This document shows, in pieces, positions 31,475 through 39,540 of a stretch of DNA of 64,000 bases. The DNA lies in NCBI GenBank assembly GCA_964473485.1, contig CAYYPH010000005.1, forward strand, positions 1 to 64,000, in the 5' to 3' direction. Under the pieces are notes generated by a model. That model saw only the letters and a list, made by a program, of their open reading frames with translations, had not been told where the DNA came from and did not search any database. Position 1 is the first letter of the stretch, and each line of letters begins with the position of its first letter. The stretch is from CAIVAT01 sp964473485 (GTDB lineage Bacteria > Bacteroidota > Bacteroidia > Bacteroidales > FEN-979). Made by a program: the position numbers and the translations under genes.

Positions 31475-32170
31475 TTAAGCCGAAACCGACTTCGGATCAA
31501 CCTGCACACCAGGACTCATGGTACTCGAAAGATAGATGCTCTTTACATAGGTACCTTTTGCCGAGGCAGGTTTCAGTTTGATAATGGTGTTGATCAATTC
31601 CTTGGCATTCTCAACGATTTTGTCACGGTCGAACGAGACCTTGGCAACCGATGAATGAATGATCCCGAATTTATCAACTTTAAAGTCGATTTTACCGGCT
31701 TTCACTTCTTTAACGGCCTTTCCAACCTCCATGGTAACAGTCCCCGTTTTCGGGTTGGGCATCAATCCACGCGGACCGAGGATCTTTCCTAAGGCACCAA
31801 CCTTGGCCATTACACTGGGCATGGTGATAATGACATCAACGTCTGTCCAACCGCCTTTGATCTTGTCGATGAACTCATCGAGCCCGACAAAATCAGCGCC
31901 TGCCTGCCTGGCCTCATCCTCCTTGTCGGGAGTACAGAGAACAAGCACGCGAACGACCTTACCGGTACCATGTGGAAGCGTCACGATACCGCGGACCATC
32001 TGATTGGCTTTACGGGGGTCAACCCCCAGACGAACATCAATATCAACGGATGAATCGAATTTTGTGCTGGTGATCTCTTTAACGATCCCGGCAGCATCCG
32101 CTAACGAATAAACGGCAGTCTTATCAAACTTCGTTAAGGCTACCTTCCTCTTTTTTGTCAGCTTTGTCAT
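31475..32170 (-). CDS. rplA: 50S ribosomal protein L1
   Basis: The 231-residue protein has the L1 two-domain layout with VDIDVRLGVDPRKANQMVRG and the conserved GPRGLMPNPKTGTVT. It forms the mobile L1 stalk near the E site and may repress its own operon. The gap to rplK is 51 bases. Confidence 0.98.
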   Translation of the reverse strand: MTKLTKKRKVALTKFDKTAVYSLADAAGIVKEITSTKFDSSVDIDVRLGVDPRKANQMVRGIVTLPHGTGKVVRVLVLCTPDKEDEARQAGADFVGLDEFIDKIKGGWTDVDVIITMPSVMAKVGALGKILGPRGLMPNPKTGTVTMEVGKAVKEVKAGKIDFKVDKFGIIHSSVAKVSFDRDKIVENAKELINTIIKLKPASAKGTYVKSIYLSSTMSPGVQVDPKSVSA

Positions 32171-32221
32171 TGTTATTTGATTTAAGATCGCAGATGAGGT
32201 ATATCAGCGACCTGGGTTAAT

Positions 32222-32665
32222 TTACTTTTTGAACGGAGCAGTGCCTGTTACGGTGATACCCATACTGCGGGCGGTACCGGCAACCATCCTGATCGCTGCC
32301 TCAAGGGTGAACGCGTTCAGGTCGGGCATTTTGTCCTCGGCAATCTTCTGAACCTGATCCCAGGTTACCGACGCCACTTTGTTCCGGTTTGGCTCTGCTG
32401 AACCTTTCTGCAGTTTCGAAATCTCCATGAGCTGAACTGCCACCGGCGGGGTCTTCACCACAAAATCGAACGACTTATCCCTGTAAACAGTAATGATGAC
32501 GGGGATCAGCTTTCCAGCTTTGTCCTGGGTACGGGCATTGAACTGCTTGCAGAATTCCATGATATTCACGCCCTTTGCACCCAGCGCGGGTCCTACAGGT
32601 GGTGAAGGATTAGCAGCAGCCCCTTTGATTTGCAACTTGATGATTCCACTAACTTCTTTTGCCAT
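32222..32665 (-). CDS. rplK: 50S ribosomal protein L11
   Basis: The 147-residue protein contains KLQIKGAAANPSPPVGPALG, the Pro-rich N-terminal domain that contacts elongation factors and thiostrepton, and the C-terminal rRNA-binding domain. It lies 44 bases after nusG in the standard order nusG-rplK-rplA. Confidence 0.98.
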   Translation of the reverse strand: MAKEVSGIIKLQIKGAAANPSPPVGPALGAKGVNIMEFCKQFNARTQDKAGKLIPVIITVYRDKSFDFVVKTPPVAVQLMEISKLQKGSAEPNRNKVASVTWDQVQKIAEDKMPDLNAFTLEAAIRMVAGTARSMGITVTGTAPFKK

Positions 32666-32709
32666 ATTACTACTTTGTTATAATGCAGACACCTGGGTGT
32701 CCTTGATTA

Positions 32710-33252
32710 CTATTCTTTCTGAACCTGCATGAAACTGAGCTCAAGAGGCGTCTTTCTTCCGAATATCTTGACCATAACCTTGAGCTTCTTCTTTTCTTCA
32801 TTGATCTCCTCAATAACTCCGCTAAAACTGTTGAAAGGTCCGTCGATCACGGTAACGGTCTCCCCGACAATAAAGGGTATGTTGACCTCTTCGCCCTGCT
32901 CCGACAATTCATCGAACTTCCCAAGAATTCTTTTGACTTCCGAAGGCCTGAGGGGATGTGCATCGCCCTTGGCCCCAAGGAACCCCAGAACCCCTGGAAT
33001 ATTCCTGATAATATGTGGAATTTCGCCCACCAGGGCGGCTTCTATCAGTACGTACCCCGGAAAATAGTTTCGCTCCTTGCTCACCTTTTTCCCGTTCCTG
33101 ATAAGGTATATCTTTTCTTTGGGAATGAGCACCTGTGAAATATACTCCTGAAGATTCTGGTTAACAATCTCGTTTTCCAGATATTGCTTAACCTTCTGTT
33201 CGTTCCCGGAGATAGCCCTGACTACATACCACTTTCTGGCTAAATCACTCAT
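32710..33252 (-). CDS. nusG: Transcription termination/antitermination factor NusG
   Basis: From ATG 33252 the 180-residue product has the NGN domain (KWYVVRAISGNEQKVKQYL, PGYVLIEAAL) and a C-terminal KOW domain (VGETVTVIDGPFNSFSGVI). It couples RNA polymerase to ribosome or Rho. An in-frame TTG two codons upstream (33258) is less likely than the ATG. Downstream of secE. Confidence 0.97.
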   Translation of the reverse strand: MSDLARKWYVVRAISGNEQKVKQYLENEIVNQNLQEYISQVLIPKEKIYLIRNGKKVSKERNYFPGYVLIEAALVGEIPHIIRNIPGVLGFLGAKGDAHPLRPSEVKRILGKFDELSEQGEEVNIPFIVGETVTVIDGPFNSFSGVIEEINEEKKKLKVMVKIFGRKTPLELSFMQVQKE

Positions 33253-33306
33253 GCTCAATGTGGTTTATTCTTTTTGATGCTGAATATAGATAAATAACCC
33301 GCAGCC

Positions 33307-33504
33307 CTAAAACAGTTTGTAGAATTGGACCAGTACGTTCCTGAAGACCTCATCCATGGCAAATACGATGATCGCAATGATCAATGAAGCAACTGATACG
33401 ACAATCGCGCTTCCCTGCAGTTCAGACCAGGTTGGCCAGGAAACTTTATGAATAAGCTCGTCGTAGCTTTCTTCGATGTAGTTGATAATCTTATTCTTAG
33501 CCAT
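33307..33504 (-). CDS. secE: Preprotein translocase subunit SecE
   Basis: The 65-residue protein has one membrane helix near residues 33-52 preceded by the amphipathic segment SYDELIHKVSWPTWSELQGS, the SecE signature. It stabilises SecY in the inner membrane. This short one-helix form is the usual one outside enterobacteria. tRNA-Trp ends 15 bases upstream. Confidence 0.96.
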   Translation of the reverse strand: MAKNKIINYIEESYDELIHKVSWPTWSELQGSAIVVSVASLIIAIIVFAMDEVFRNVLVQFYKLF

Positions 33505-33519
33505 TTATCGATGATTTTG

Positions 33520-33592
33520 CACGGGTGGTAGGAATCGAACCCACAGCCTACGGTTTTGGAGACCGCCACTCTACCAGTTGAGCTACACCCGT
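33520..33592 (-). tRNA. tRNA-Trp (CCA)
   Basis: Acceptor ACGGGTG/CACCCGT, anticodon arm GCGGT/ACCGT around loop CTCCAAA with anticodon CCA, T arm GGGTTCGATTC. Length 73, discriminator G, CCA not encoded. Lies between tuf and secE on the same strand. Confidence 0.97.
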
Positions 33593-33622
33593 GTGTAATT
33601 AAACTTTGTATTTTATCGAAGA

Positions 33623-33668
33623 AGCGAAATGGGAGACAGCGATCGTTTCGCCATTTCTCCATTTCGCT
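33623..33668 (-). repeat. Inverted repeat between tuf and tRNA-Trp
   Basis: AGCGAAATGGGAGA (33623-33636) is nearly the reverse complement of TCTCCATTTCGCT (33656-33668), with one bulged G. The loop and flanks carry further CGAAA/TTTCG pieces. No T-run follows on the minus strand, so it is more likely a processing or stability hairpin than a terminator. Confidence 0.6.
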
Positions 33669-33685
33669 GTTTCGCTAACAAAATA

Positions 33686-34873
33686 TTAGTCAAGAATTTC
33701 GGTTACCTGACCGGCGCCGACAGTACGACCACCTTCGCGGATAGCAAAGCGGAGTCCCTTGTTCATAGCGATTTCTGAAATCAGATCCACGTTGATTGTC
33801 AGGTTGTCGCCAGGCATACACATTTCAACACCTTCCGGCAGATGGATTTCACCGGTTACGTCGGTGGTGCGGAAATAGAACTGCGGACGGTACTTGTTGT
33901 GGAACGGAGTGTGACGTCCGCCTTCCTGTGTCTTCAGGATATAAACCTCAGCCTTGAATTTTTTGTGAGGAGTGATCGATCCTGGTTTCGCGATAACCAT
34001 ACCGCGACGGATCTCATCCTTGTCAATACCACGGAGGAGCAGACCGGCATTGTCACCAGCTTCACCCCTGTCGAGGATCTTACGGAACATTTCAACCCCG
34101 GTAACAACTGACTTCAGTTTTTCAGCACCCATACCGATGATTTCAACCGGATCGCCGGTGTTGATAACTCCGGTTTCGATCCTTCCGGTAGCCACGGTTC
34201 CGCGGCCGGTGATCGAGAACACGTCTTCGACCGGCATGAGGAAAGGCTTGTCAACATCGCGAACGGGCAGCGGAATCCAGGTATCGACTGCATCCATGAG
34301 TTCCATAATCTTTTCAACCCACTTGGGCTCTTTGTTCAGTCCACCCAGTGCAGATCCCTGGATAACCGGTGTGTTGGCTCCGTCGAACCCGTAGAAGGTA
34401 AGCAGATCGCGGATTTCCATTTCAACGATTTCGAGCAGTTCCGGATCGTCAACCGAATCGCACTTGTTCATGAAAACAACGAGCTTGGGAACACCAACCT
34501 GGCGTGCAAGAAGAATGTGCTCGCGGGTTTGGGGCATCGGACCATCGGTAGCGGCCACAACGATGATGGCACCATCCATCTGAGCTGCACCGGTAACCAT
34601 ATTCTTGATATAGTCGGCATGACCCGGGCAGTCAACGTGTGCATAGTGACGGTTTGCTGTCTGATACTCGATATGAGCCGTGTTGATCGTGATTCCACGT
34701 GCTTTTTCTTCAGGAGCATTGTCGATCGAATCAAATGATCTGAATTCTGACAGACCCTTATCTGCCAGTACCAGGGTAATAGCAGCGGTCAAAGTGGTCT
34801 TGCCATGGTCAATGTGTCCAATGGTACCAACATTGACGTGCGGTTTTGAACGTTCAAATTTTTCTTTTGCCAT
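33686..34873 (-). CDS. tuf: Elongation factor Tu
   Basis: The 395-residue GTPase has the P-loop GHIDHGKT (19-26), DCPGHADY, NKCD and SALGG motifs, then the two beta-barrel domains (GRGTVATGRIETG). It delivers aminoacyl-tRNA to the ribosome. It is embedded in a tRNA operon: four tRNA genes upstream, tRNA-Trp downstream, with secE-nusG and the ribosomal genes following. Confidence 0.99.
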   Translation of the reverse strand: MAKEKFERSKPHVNVGTIGHIDHGKTTLTAAITLVLADKGLSEFRSFDSIDNAPEEKARGITINTAHIEYQTANRHYAHVDCPGHADYIKNMVTGAAQMDGAIIVVAATDGPMPQTREHILLARQVGVPKLVVFMNKCDSVDDPELLEIVEMEIRDLLTFYGFDGANTPVIQGSALGGLNKEPKWVEKIMELMDAVDTWIPLPVRDVDKPFLMPVEDVFSITGRGTVATGRIETGVINTGDPVEIIGMGAEKLKSVVTGVEMFRKILDRGEAGDNAGLLLRGIDKDEIRRGMVIAKPGSITPHKKFKAEVYILKTQEGGRHTPFHNKYRPQFYFRTTDVTGEIHLPEGVEMCMPGDNLTINVDLISEIAMNKGLRFAIREGGRTVGAGQVTEILD

Positions 34874-34965
34874 TTTTATTAAAGTTTAATTACAAAGTTT
34901 AATTACCTAGTTCCCGGTTATGAATAAAAAGACAGAAACCTTGACAGTCTCCATCTTTTTTACTG

Positions 34966-35037
34966 AGCCTTTGACCAGAATTGAACTGGTGACCCCTTCC
35001 TTACCAAGGAAGTGCTCTACCCCTGAGCTACAAAGGC
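34966..35037 (-). tRNA. tRNA-Thr (GGT)
   Basis: Acceptor GCCTTTG/CAAAGGC, anticodon stem CTTCC/GGAAG around TTGGTAA with anticodon GGT. Length 72, discriminator T, CCA not encoded. Confidence 0.97.
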
Positions 35038-35040
35038 GAG

Positions 35041-35094
35041 GTAAGTGTGGGTTTGGGTGTGGGCTTGAGTGTGTTTTGTATTATTTGTGTTTTG
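35041..35094 (-). repeat. GT/CA-rich spacer between tRNA-Thr and tRNA-Gly
   Basis: The plus strand is runs of GTGTGGG, TTTGGGTG and TGTGTTTTG; on the transcribed strand it reads as C/A-rich. No gene signal is seen in it. Similar spacers follow at 35175-35206 and 35228-35263. Confidence 0.7.
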
Positions 35095-35167
35095 AGCGGA
35101 AGACGGGGCTCGAACCCGCCACCTGAAGCTTGGAAGGCTTCCGCTCTACCAAATGAGCTACTTCCGC
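35095..35167 (-). tRNA. tRNA-Gly (TCC)
   Basis: Acceptor GCGGAAG/CTTCCGC, anticodon stem GAAGC/GCTTC around CTTCCAA with anticodon TCC. Length 73, discriminator T, CCA not encoded. Confidence 0.97.
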
Positions 35168-35174
35168 GAAGAAA

Positions 35175-35263
35175 GTGTGTGTTTGGGTGTGTGTTTGGGT
35201 GTGGTGAAAATGAGTGCGGTTATCCAGCACACCCACACTTCCTCCACACTCACACCCACACCC
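35175..35263 (-). repeat. Complementary GT- and CA-rich arms between tRNA-Gly and tRNA-Tyr
   Basis: 35175-35206 is made of GTGTGT and TTTGGGTG units on the plus strand; 35228-35263 is made of CACACCC units. The two are broadly complementary, so the spacer RNA can fold into a long imperfect hairpin with about 20 bases in the loop. Confidence 0.65.
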
Positions 35264-35269
35264 GCTTTG

Positions 35270-35351
35270 TGGGGAGAGAAGGATTCGAACCTCCGAAGGC
35301 TGCGCCAACAGATTTACAGTCTGCCCCATTTGACCGCTCTGGTATCTCCCC
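35270..35351 (-). tRNA. tRNA-Tyr (GTA)
   Basis: Class II tRNA: acceptor GGGGAGA/TCTCCCC, anticodon arm GCAGA/TCTGT around CTGTAAA with anticodon GTA, a long variable arm, T arm GGTTCGAAT. Length 82, discriminator A, CCA not encoded. Confidence 0.96.
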
Positions 35352-35397
35352 TAAAAAATTATGTCAGAAACTCAAAGAACCTTGATATTCCTTTGTG

Positions 35398-35470
35398 AGC
35401 CGATGGACGGATTCGAACCGCCGACCAGCTGATTACAAATCAGCTGCTCTACCAGCTGAGCTACATCGGC
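35398..35470 (-). tRNA. tRNA-Thr (TGT)
   Basis: Acceptor GCCGATG/CATCGGC, anticodon stem GCTGA/TCAGC around TTTGTAA with anticodon TGT. Length 73, discriminator T. It is the first gene of the tRNA-tuf-secE transcription unit. Confidence 0.97.
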
Positions 35471-35489
35471 ATCTTTTCAAAAAGGACTG

Positions 35490-35521
35490 CAAAAGTATAA
35501 ACTTCCTGATTATAAAACAAG
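35490..35521 (-). promoter_or_regulatory. Promoter of the tRNA-tuf-secE-rpoBC unit
   Basis: On the minus strand CTTG (35518-35521), a 20-base spacer and TACTTTTG (35490-35497) match the phylum promoter; the first tRNA begins 20 bases on. I see no other convincing promoter or strong terminator before rpoC, so the whole unit to 21878 may be one transcript. Confidence 0.65.
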
Positions 35522-35606
35522 GCTTTTTTACAAATAATCCTGAAAAAAAATGGATTTTTTATGACAAAACTTGTACCGAAGTTGATACAAATTGATATAC
35601 AATATG

Positions 35607-35643
35607 TTAAAAAGAAAGGGGACCCATATTCAGGATCCCCTTC
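35607..35643 (-). terminator. Terminator after hpf
   Basis: On the minus strand AAGGGGATCC pairs with GGGTCCCCTT (arms 35633-35642 and 35616-35625, one T-G) and is followed by TCTTTTT. It closes the rpsU-xer-hpf unit 18 bases after the hpf stop. Confidence 0.85.
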
Positions 35644-35660
35644 CATTCATTAAACCCGGT

Positions 35661-35960
35661 TTATAAACCGCGAATTTTATCCTTATGTCTGACGAGTTGT
35701 TTTCTGAGGGCTTCTGAAGCCTGGTCTATGGCACCCTCGAATGTTGAAGACTCCTTTTTAGCGAACAGGTCATACCCCTTGACATTCAACCGCACTTCGG
35801 CAATTTTATTCTCCCTGTTCTCCTTGTTCTCAAGTTTAAGCATGACTTCACTGCTGATCACACCATCAAAAAAGGTCTGAAGCTTCTCGAGCCTCTCTTG
35901 AATGAAAACTTCAAGTTTTTTGTCAGCCTTAAAATGCACAGAGTTGATTTTTACATTCAT
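35661..35960 (-). CDS. hpf: Ribosome hibernation-promoting factor (HPF/RaiA)
   Basis: The 99-residue protein has the short HPF/YfiA beta-alpha fold: MNVKINSVHFKADKKLEVFI, then a positively charged helix and EVRLNVKGYDLFAKKES. It binds the 30S decoding region and stalls or dimerises idle ribosomes. It lacks the C-terminal dimerisation domain of long HPF. A strong Shine-Dalgarno AAAAGGAGG stands 5-6 bases before the ATG, unlike most genes here. It is 14 bases downstream of the recombinase gene. Confidence 0.93.
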   Translation of the reverse strand: MNVKINSVHFKADKKLEVFIQERLEKLQTFFDGVISSEVMLKLENKENRENKIAEVRLNVKGYDLFAKKESSTFEGAIDQASEALRKQLVRHKDKIRGL

Positions 35961-35974
35961 TCCAACCTCCTTTT

Positions 35975-36850
35975 TTACGCCTTTGGATGGGCTTGTTTAT
36001 AGATTTGCTTTAGTTTTTCTATCGTATTATGCGTATAAACTTGCGTAGCCGCCAGGTTGGCATGGCCAAGCAACTCCTTTACCGCGTTCAGTTCCGCACC
36101 ATTGTTCAGGAGCTGTGTCGCAAAAGTATGCCGCAATACATGCGGGCTCTTTTTCTCAAGGGTGGTAACAACCCCCAGCCGGTCCTTCACAATATTATAT
36201 ACCAGGCGTGGATAAATTTTCTTTCCTCCCGATGTCAGGAACAACTCATCGCTCCCTTCAAAAAAACGGTGTTTGATCCCGATATACTCCCTTAAACACG
36301 ATCCAAGCTTTTTACTGAACGGAATCAGACGCTCTTTATTACGCTTACCTAAAACCTTGATGGTCTCCCTCCCGAAATCAATGTCCCGCTCACTCAGGTT
36401 AACCAACTCAGATAACCGCATGCCGGTCTGGTAAAAAAGTTCAAGAATCAGGTAATCACGGTGGCTCACATAATCGCCAGCAACCGGTTTGTCACCAAGC
36501 AACTGATCCATTTTTTCACGGTCCACAAACACCGGTAACCTCCTGGCAGTCTTAGGCGCCGTGATCCTGACCATTGGATTGATGGCAAGAACACCTTCGC
36601 GGATGCAGAATTTGAAAAAAGATTTCAGGGTTGTAAGTTTCCGGTTGACTGACCGGGCTGTGTGACCCGATTCGAGAAGATGCACCAGCCATGACCTCAC
36701 TATGAAATGGGTTACCTCCTCAATCTGTTGAATCTGGTAATGCTCGCAGAGATACTGCTGGAACTGTCTGAGGTCGGAGCGGTATGCCGTTACGGTGTGC
36801 GCAGAATACCGTTTTTCAAACTGAATATATGCCAGAAAGCGTTCCTTCAC
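35975..36850 (-). CDS. xerC: Tyrosine recombinase XerC/XerD type
   Basis: The protein (291 residues from GTG 36850; two TTG codons at 36856 and 36853 are alternatives) has the N-terminal SAM-like DNA-binding domain (FEKRYSAHTVTAYRSDL) and the catalytic domain with TGMRLSELVNL (Arg), HVLRHTFATQLL (HxxR), LGHANLAATQVYTH (His and nucleophile Tyr). It resolves chromosome dimers at dif. Whether it is XerC or XerD is not clear from motifs. No phage or integron features are nearby. It sits between rpsU and hpf. Confidence 0.9.
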   Translation of the reverse strand: MKERFLAYIQFEKRYSAHTVTAYRSDLRQFQQYLCEHYQIQQIEEVTHFIVRSWLVHLLESGHTARSVNRKLTTLKSFFKFCIREGVLAINPMVRITAPKTARRLPVFVDREKMDQLLGDKPVAGDYVSHRDYLILELFYQTGMRLSELVNLSERDIDFGRETIKVLGKRNKERLIPFSKKLGSCLREYIGIKHRFFEGSDELFLTSGGKKIYPRLVYNIVKDRLGVVTTLEKKSPHVLRHTFATQLLNNGAELNAVKELLGHANLAATQVYTHNTIEKLKQIYKQAHPKA

Positions 36851-36934
36851 CAACAAAGCGTAAGAAGAGTAGTCTCAAATAAAAGGATAAATATACAACG
36901 ATATTTACCAAAAACAAAAACTTCTTACAAAAAA

Positions 36935-37132
36935 TTACCTGGCCGCTTCCTCGTCCTGCAATTTCTGGATATAGATGGCCCGGTTCACAACATCGCGACG
37001 TTTCACGGATGGTTTGGTGAATTTTTGCCGTTCACGAAGCTCCTTCACAACACCGGTTTTTTCAAATTTCCGTTTGAGCTTCTTGAGAGAACGATCGATG
37101 CTTTCGCCTTCTTTGACAGGTACAATAATCAT
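36935..37132 (-). CDS. rpsU: 30S ribosomal protein S21
   Basis: From ATG 37132 the 65-residue product MIIVPVKEGESIDRSLKKLK...RQKFTKPSVKRRD is bS21, a small basic protein of the 30S platform next to the 3' end of 16S rRNA. In Flavobacterium, bS21 with bS18 and bS6 hides the anti-Shine-Dalgarno. The first frame codons upstream (to 37207) are not used. It leads the rpsU-xer-hpf unit from a perfect promoter, and has no strong Shine-Dalgarno of its own. Confidence 0.96.
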   Translation of the reverse strand: MIIVPVKEGESIDRSLKKLKRKFEKTGVVKELRERQKFTKPSVKRRDVVNRAIYIQKLQDEEAAR

Positions 37133-37185
37133 GCTTTTTGCTCGCTTTCTTTTAGGGTTGATACTATCTTTTTTAAAAAGGACCG

Positions 37186-37216
37186 CAAAATTACAACACA
37201 ATTTCAATTTTTCAAA
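37186..37216 (-). promoter_or_regulatory. Consensus promoter for rpsU-xer-hpf
   Basis: On the minus strand TTTG (37213-37216), a 19-base spacer and TAATTTTG (37186-37193) fit the consensus exactly. The rpsU start is about 54 bases downstream. Confidence 0.85.
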
Positions 37217-37282
37217 ATATTTCTTGTAATGAACCTGTTGCAGTGCCTTAAGAATTCAAAAAAACAGCCCGGAAATCAGGCA

Positions 37283-39505
37283 TCACAGGTTTTTTAAAAT
37301 AAAATCGGTCATTCTTTTATAAAGATGGATGGTGGTGTTCTTGCCTGTGTAAATGCCATGATTGCTGTTCGGATAGAACTCTGAATCAAAGGTTTTATCG
37401 GCTGCTACCAGTGCAGTGAACATATCGTATGCATTCTGGGGATGAACATTGTCGTCGGCCATGCCATGGATCATCAGCAATTTCCCTTTCATTTTGGCCG
37501 CATGATTCACCGGTGAATTGTCTTCATATCCCTCGTTGTTTTCACGGGGGGTCCGCATGAACCTCTCCGTATAAATGTTGTCGTAATATTTCCAGTTGGT
37601 CACCGGGGCTACCGCAATTCCGAAACTAAAATAATCAGCACCCTTGGTCAGGCACGACAGGGTAAGATATCCTCCGAAACTCCATCCCCACATACCAATC
37701 CTGGTTGAGTCGACATAGCCGAGCGATGAAAAATAACGGGCCGCTTCCACCTGGTCGATGGTCTCATATTTCCCAAGCTGCAGGTAAGTGCATTTCTTGA
37801 ATTCCTCTCCCCGCCCCCCGGTTCCGCGGTTATCAACCGAAACCACAATGATCCCATGCTGCGACCATAGTTGGTTCCACGACGAGAAGGTTCCCCATGA
37901 ATTAAGGACAGTCTGCGAACCAGGCCCCCCGTAAATTGTAAAAAGCACCGGGTACTTTTTCGACGGATCAAAATCATGGGGTTTCAGAACCGCGGCGCTC
38001 AGTTCAATCCCGTCATTTGTTTTAATCATTACGAATTCGGCCTTCGCAAACTGGTATGTGACCATCGTTTCCCTCAACTTCGCGTTATCCTGCAGGCTCC
38101 TGATCACCTTACCGTCGGCATTGCATAGCGTGAAAACCGGTGGGGTGTTGATATCGGACCACCGATGGACAAACATGGTGAAAGTCTTATTAAAGGTCGC
38201 TACGTTAGAACCTTTTTCTGAGCTTAACTTCTGCTTGCCGGTACCATCCAGCGAGATCATAAAAATATCACGGTCAACCGGTGAGGTTTCGGCAGAGGCA
38301 TAATAGACTTTCCCACTTTTTTCATCAATGCCATACAGATCGGTTACTTCCCACTGTCCCTTTGTCAGTTGGTTCACGAGCTTGCCTTGCATATCATAGT
38401 GATAAAGGTGCCTGTACCCGTCCTTTTCACTTGAAATCACAAAACCCTTGTTTTCTTTCAGGAATGTCAGGTAATCGTTGATCTCAATGTAATATCTGCT
38501 GTCCTCCGTATATACCGTCCGCGCTTTGCCGGTAGATGCATCGATCAGCATCAGGTCAAGATGGTTTTGATGCCGGTTCATCCGGTAGAGCGAAAGGATA
38601 CCAGGATCCTGGGTCCACAGGATACGGGGTATGTAAATGTCCGTCTCTGTTCCGATATCAGCCGTGACCGTTTTTCTTTTTTCCAGGTTAAAAATATGGA
38701 TGCTGATGAGGGAGTTGTCTTCCCCCGCTTTGGGATACTTATACTTATACTGTTCCGGATAGAGGTCGCCATAATAGGTCAGCTGATACTCCCTGACGTT
38801 TTTTTCGTCAAATCTGTAATAAGCAAGGCTTTTACCGTCGGGCGACCACTCAAAAGCCTTTGAAAATTCAAACTCCTCTTCATAAACCCAGTCGGTGGCG
38901 CCGTTGATGATCTCATTCATCTTCCCGTCGAACGTTACCTGGTATTCGGCTGTATTCAATTCGCCCTTTCGGATGTCTTTGTCTGAAAAACCGAGTTCCT
39001 GGATAAACAGGTTGTTATCCCTTACAAATGCAACCTTTGAACCATCCGGAGAGAAGGTGGCCAACCGCTGTTTCCCTTTTTTTGAAAGCGGAACGAGCTT
39101 TTCGGTCCTGATATCATAAATATAGTATTCAGCCTTTGACGACCTCCGGTAAATCGGTTCTTCATCGGTGGCAAAGAGGATCCTGGTTTCATCGTCGCTG
39201 AACTCAAAGCTGCTCATGGCAATGGGAACCGTATCGCCGGCCGGAATCAGTTTTTTCGCAGTGACGATGGTTCCTGTATAGTTTCCGGTGACATAATCAT
39301 ATAGGTTAAGCGAATCCTTTTTAAGCTGACAATAATGCTCACCATCATTCATGGATTGCAAGCCATAAACTCCCTTTGCCGAAAACTTCCGGTTCTTATA
39401 AATATCATCGAGGGTGATCAGTTTTTTTTCAGTCTGGGCGAAGGTCAGAGCCTGGACTGTCAGCAGGATCACTGACAGCAACATTTTTACGTATGGATTG
39501 CTCAT
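37283..39505 (-). CDS. S9 family peptidase, dipeptidyl peptidase IV type
   Basis: The 740-residue protein has a signal peptide (about 1-23), a long beta-propeller N-terminal part with repeated DG-x-x-LAY-type strands, and a C-terminal alpha/beta hydrolase domain with the nucleophile in GWSFGGYLTLS and the His in NSNHGIYTG. The Glu motif YEEEFEF near residue 215 resembles the DPP-IV substrate N-terminus anchor. It probably removes N-terminal dipeptides (Xaa-Pro) from peptides in the periplasm. Divergent from the flavin reductase gene, with a minus-strand TAAATTTG element at 39525-39532. Confidence 0.94.
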   Translation of the reverse strand: MSNPYVKMLLSVILLTVQALTFAQTEKKLITLDDIYKNRKFSAKGVYGLQSMNDGEHYCQLKKDSLNLYDYVTGNYTGTIVTAKKLIPAGDTVPIAMSSFEFSDDETRILFATDEEPIYRRSSKAEYYIYDIRTEKLVPLSKKGKQRLATFSPDGSKVAFVRDNNLFIQELGFSDKDIRKGELNTAEYQVTFDGKMNEIINGATDWVYEEEFEFSKAFEWSPDGKSLAYYRFDEKNVREYQLTYYGDLYPEQYKYKYPKAGEDNSLISIHIFNLEKRKTVTADIGTETDIYIPRILWTQDPGILSLYRMNRHQNHLDLMLIDASTGKARTVYTEDSRYYIEINDYLTFLKENKGFVISSEKDGYRHLYHYDMQGKLVNQLTKGQWEVTDLYGIDEKSGKVYYASAETSPVDRDIFMISLDGTGKQKLSSEKGSNVATFNKTFTMFVHRWSDINTPPVFTLCNADGKVIRSLQDNAKLRETMVTYQFAKAEFVMIKTNDGIELSAAVLKPHDFDPSKKYPVLFTIYGGPGSQTVLNSWGTFSSWNQLWSQHGIIVVSVDNRGTGGRGEEFKKCTYLQLGKYETIDQVEAARYFSSLGYVDSTRIGMWGWSFGGYLTLSCLTKGADYFSFGIAVAPVTNWKYYDNIYTERFMRTPRENNEGYEDNSPVNHAAKMKGKLLMIHGMADDNVHPQNAYDMFTALVAADKTFDSEFYPNSNHGIYTGKNTTIHLYKRMTDFILKNL

Positions 39506-39540
39506 TTGGGTTAATTTTGGGCTTCAAATTTACAGAGATT

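Noticed and set aside
35975..36850. The tyrosine recombinase as a sign of a mobile element or integron
   Set aside because: It is in a conserved chromosomal cluster with rpsU and hpf; no attachment repeats, cassette genes or phage genes are seen.
36935..37207. An extended rpsU frame of 91 codons
   Set aside because: The first 25 codons overlap the promoter and lack S21 similarity; the ATG at 37132 gives the normal 65 residues.
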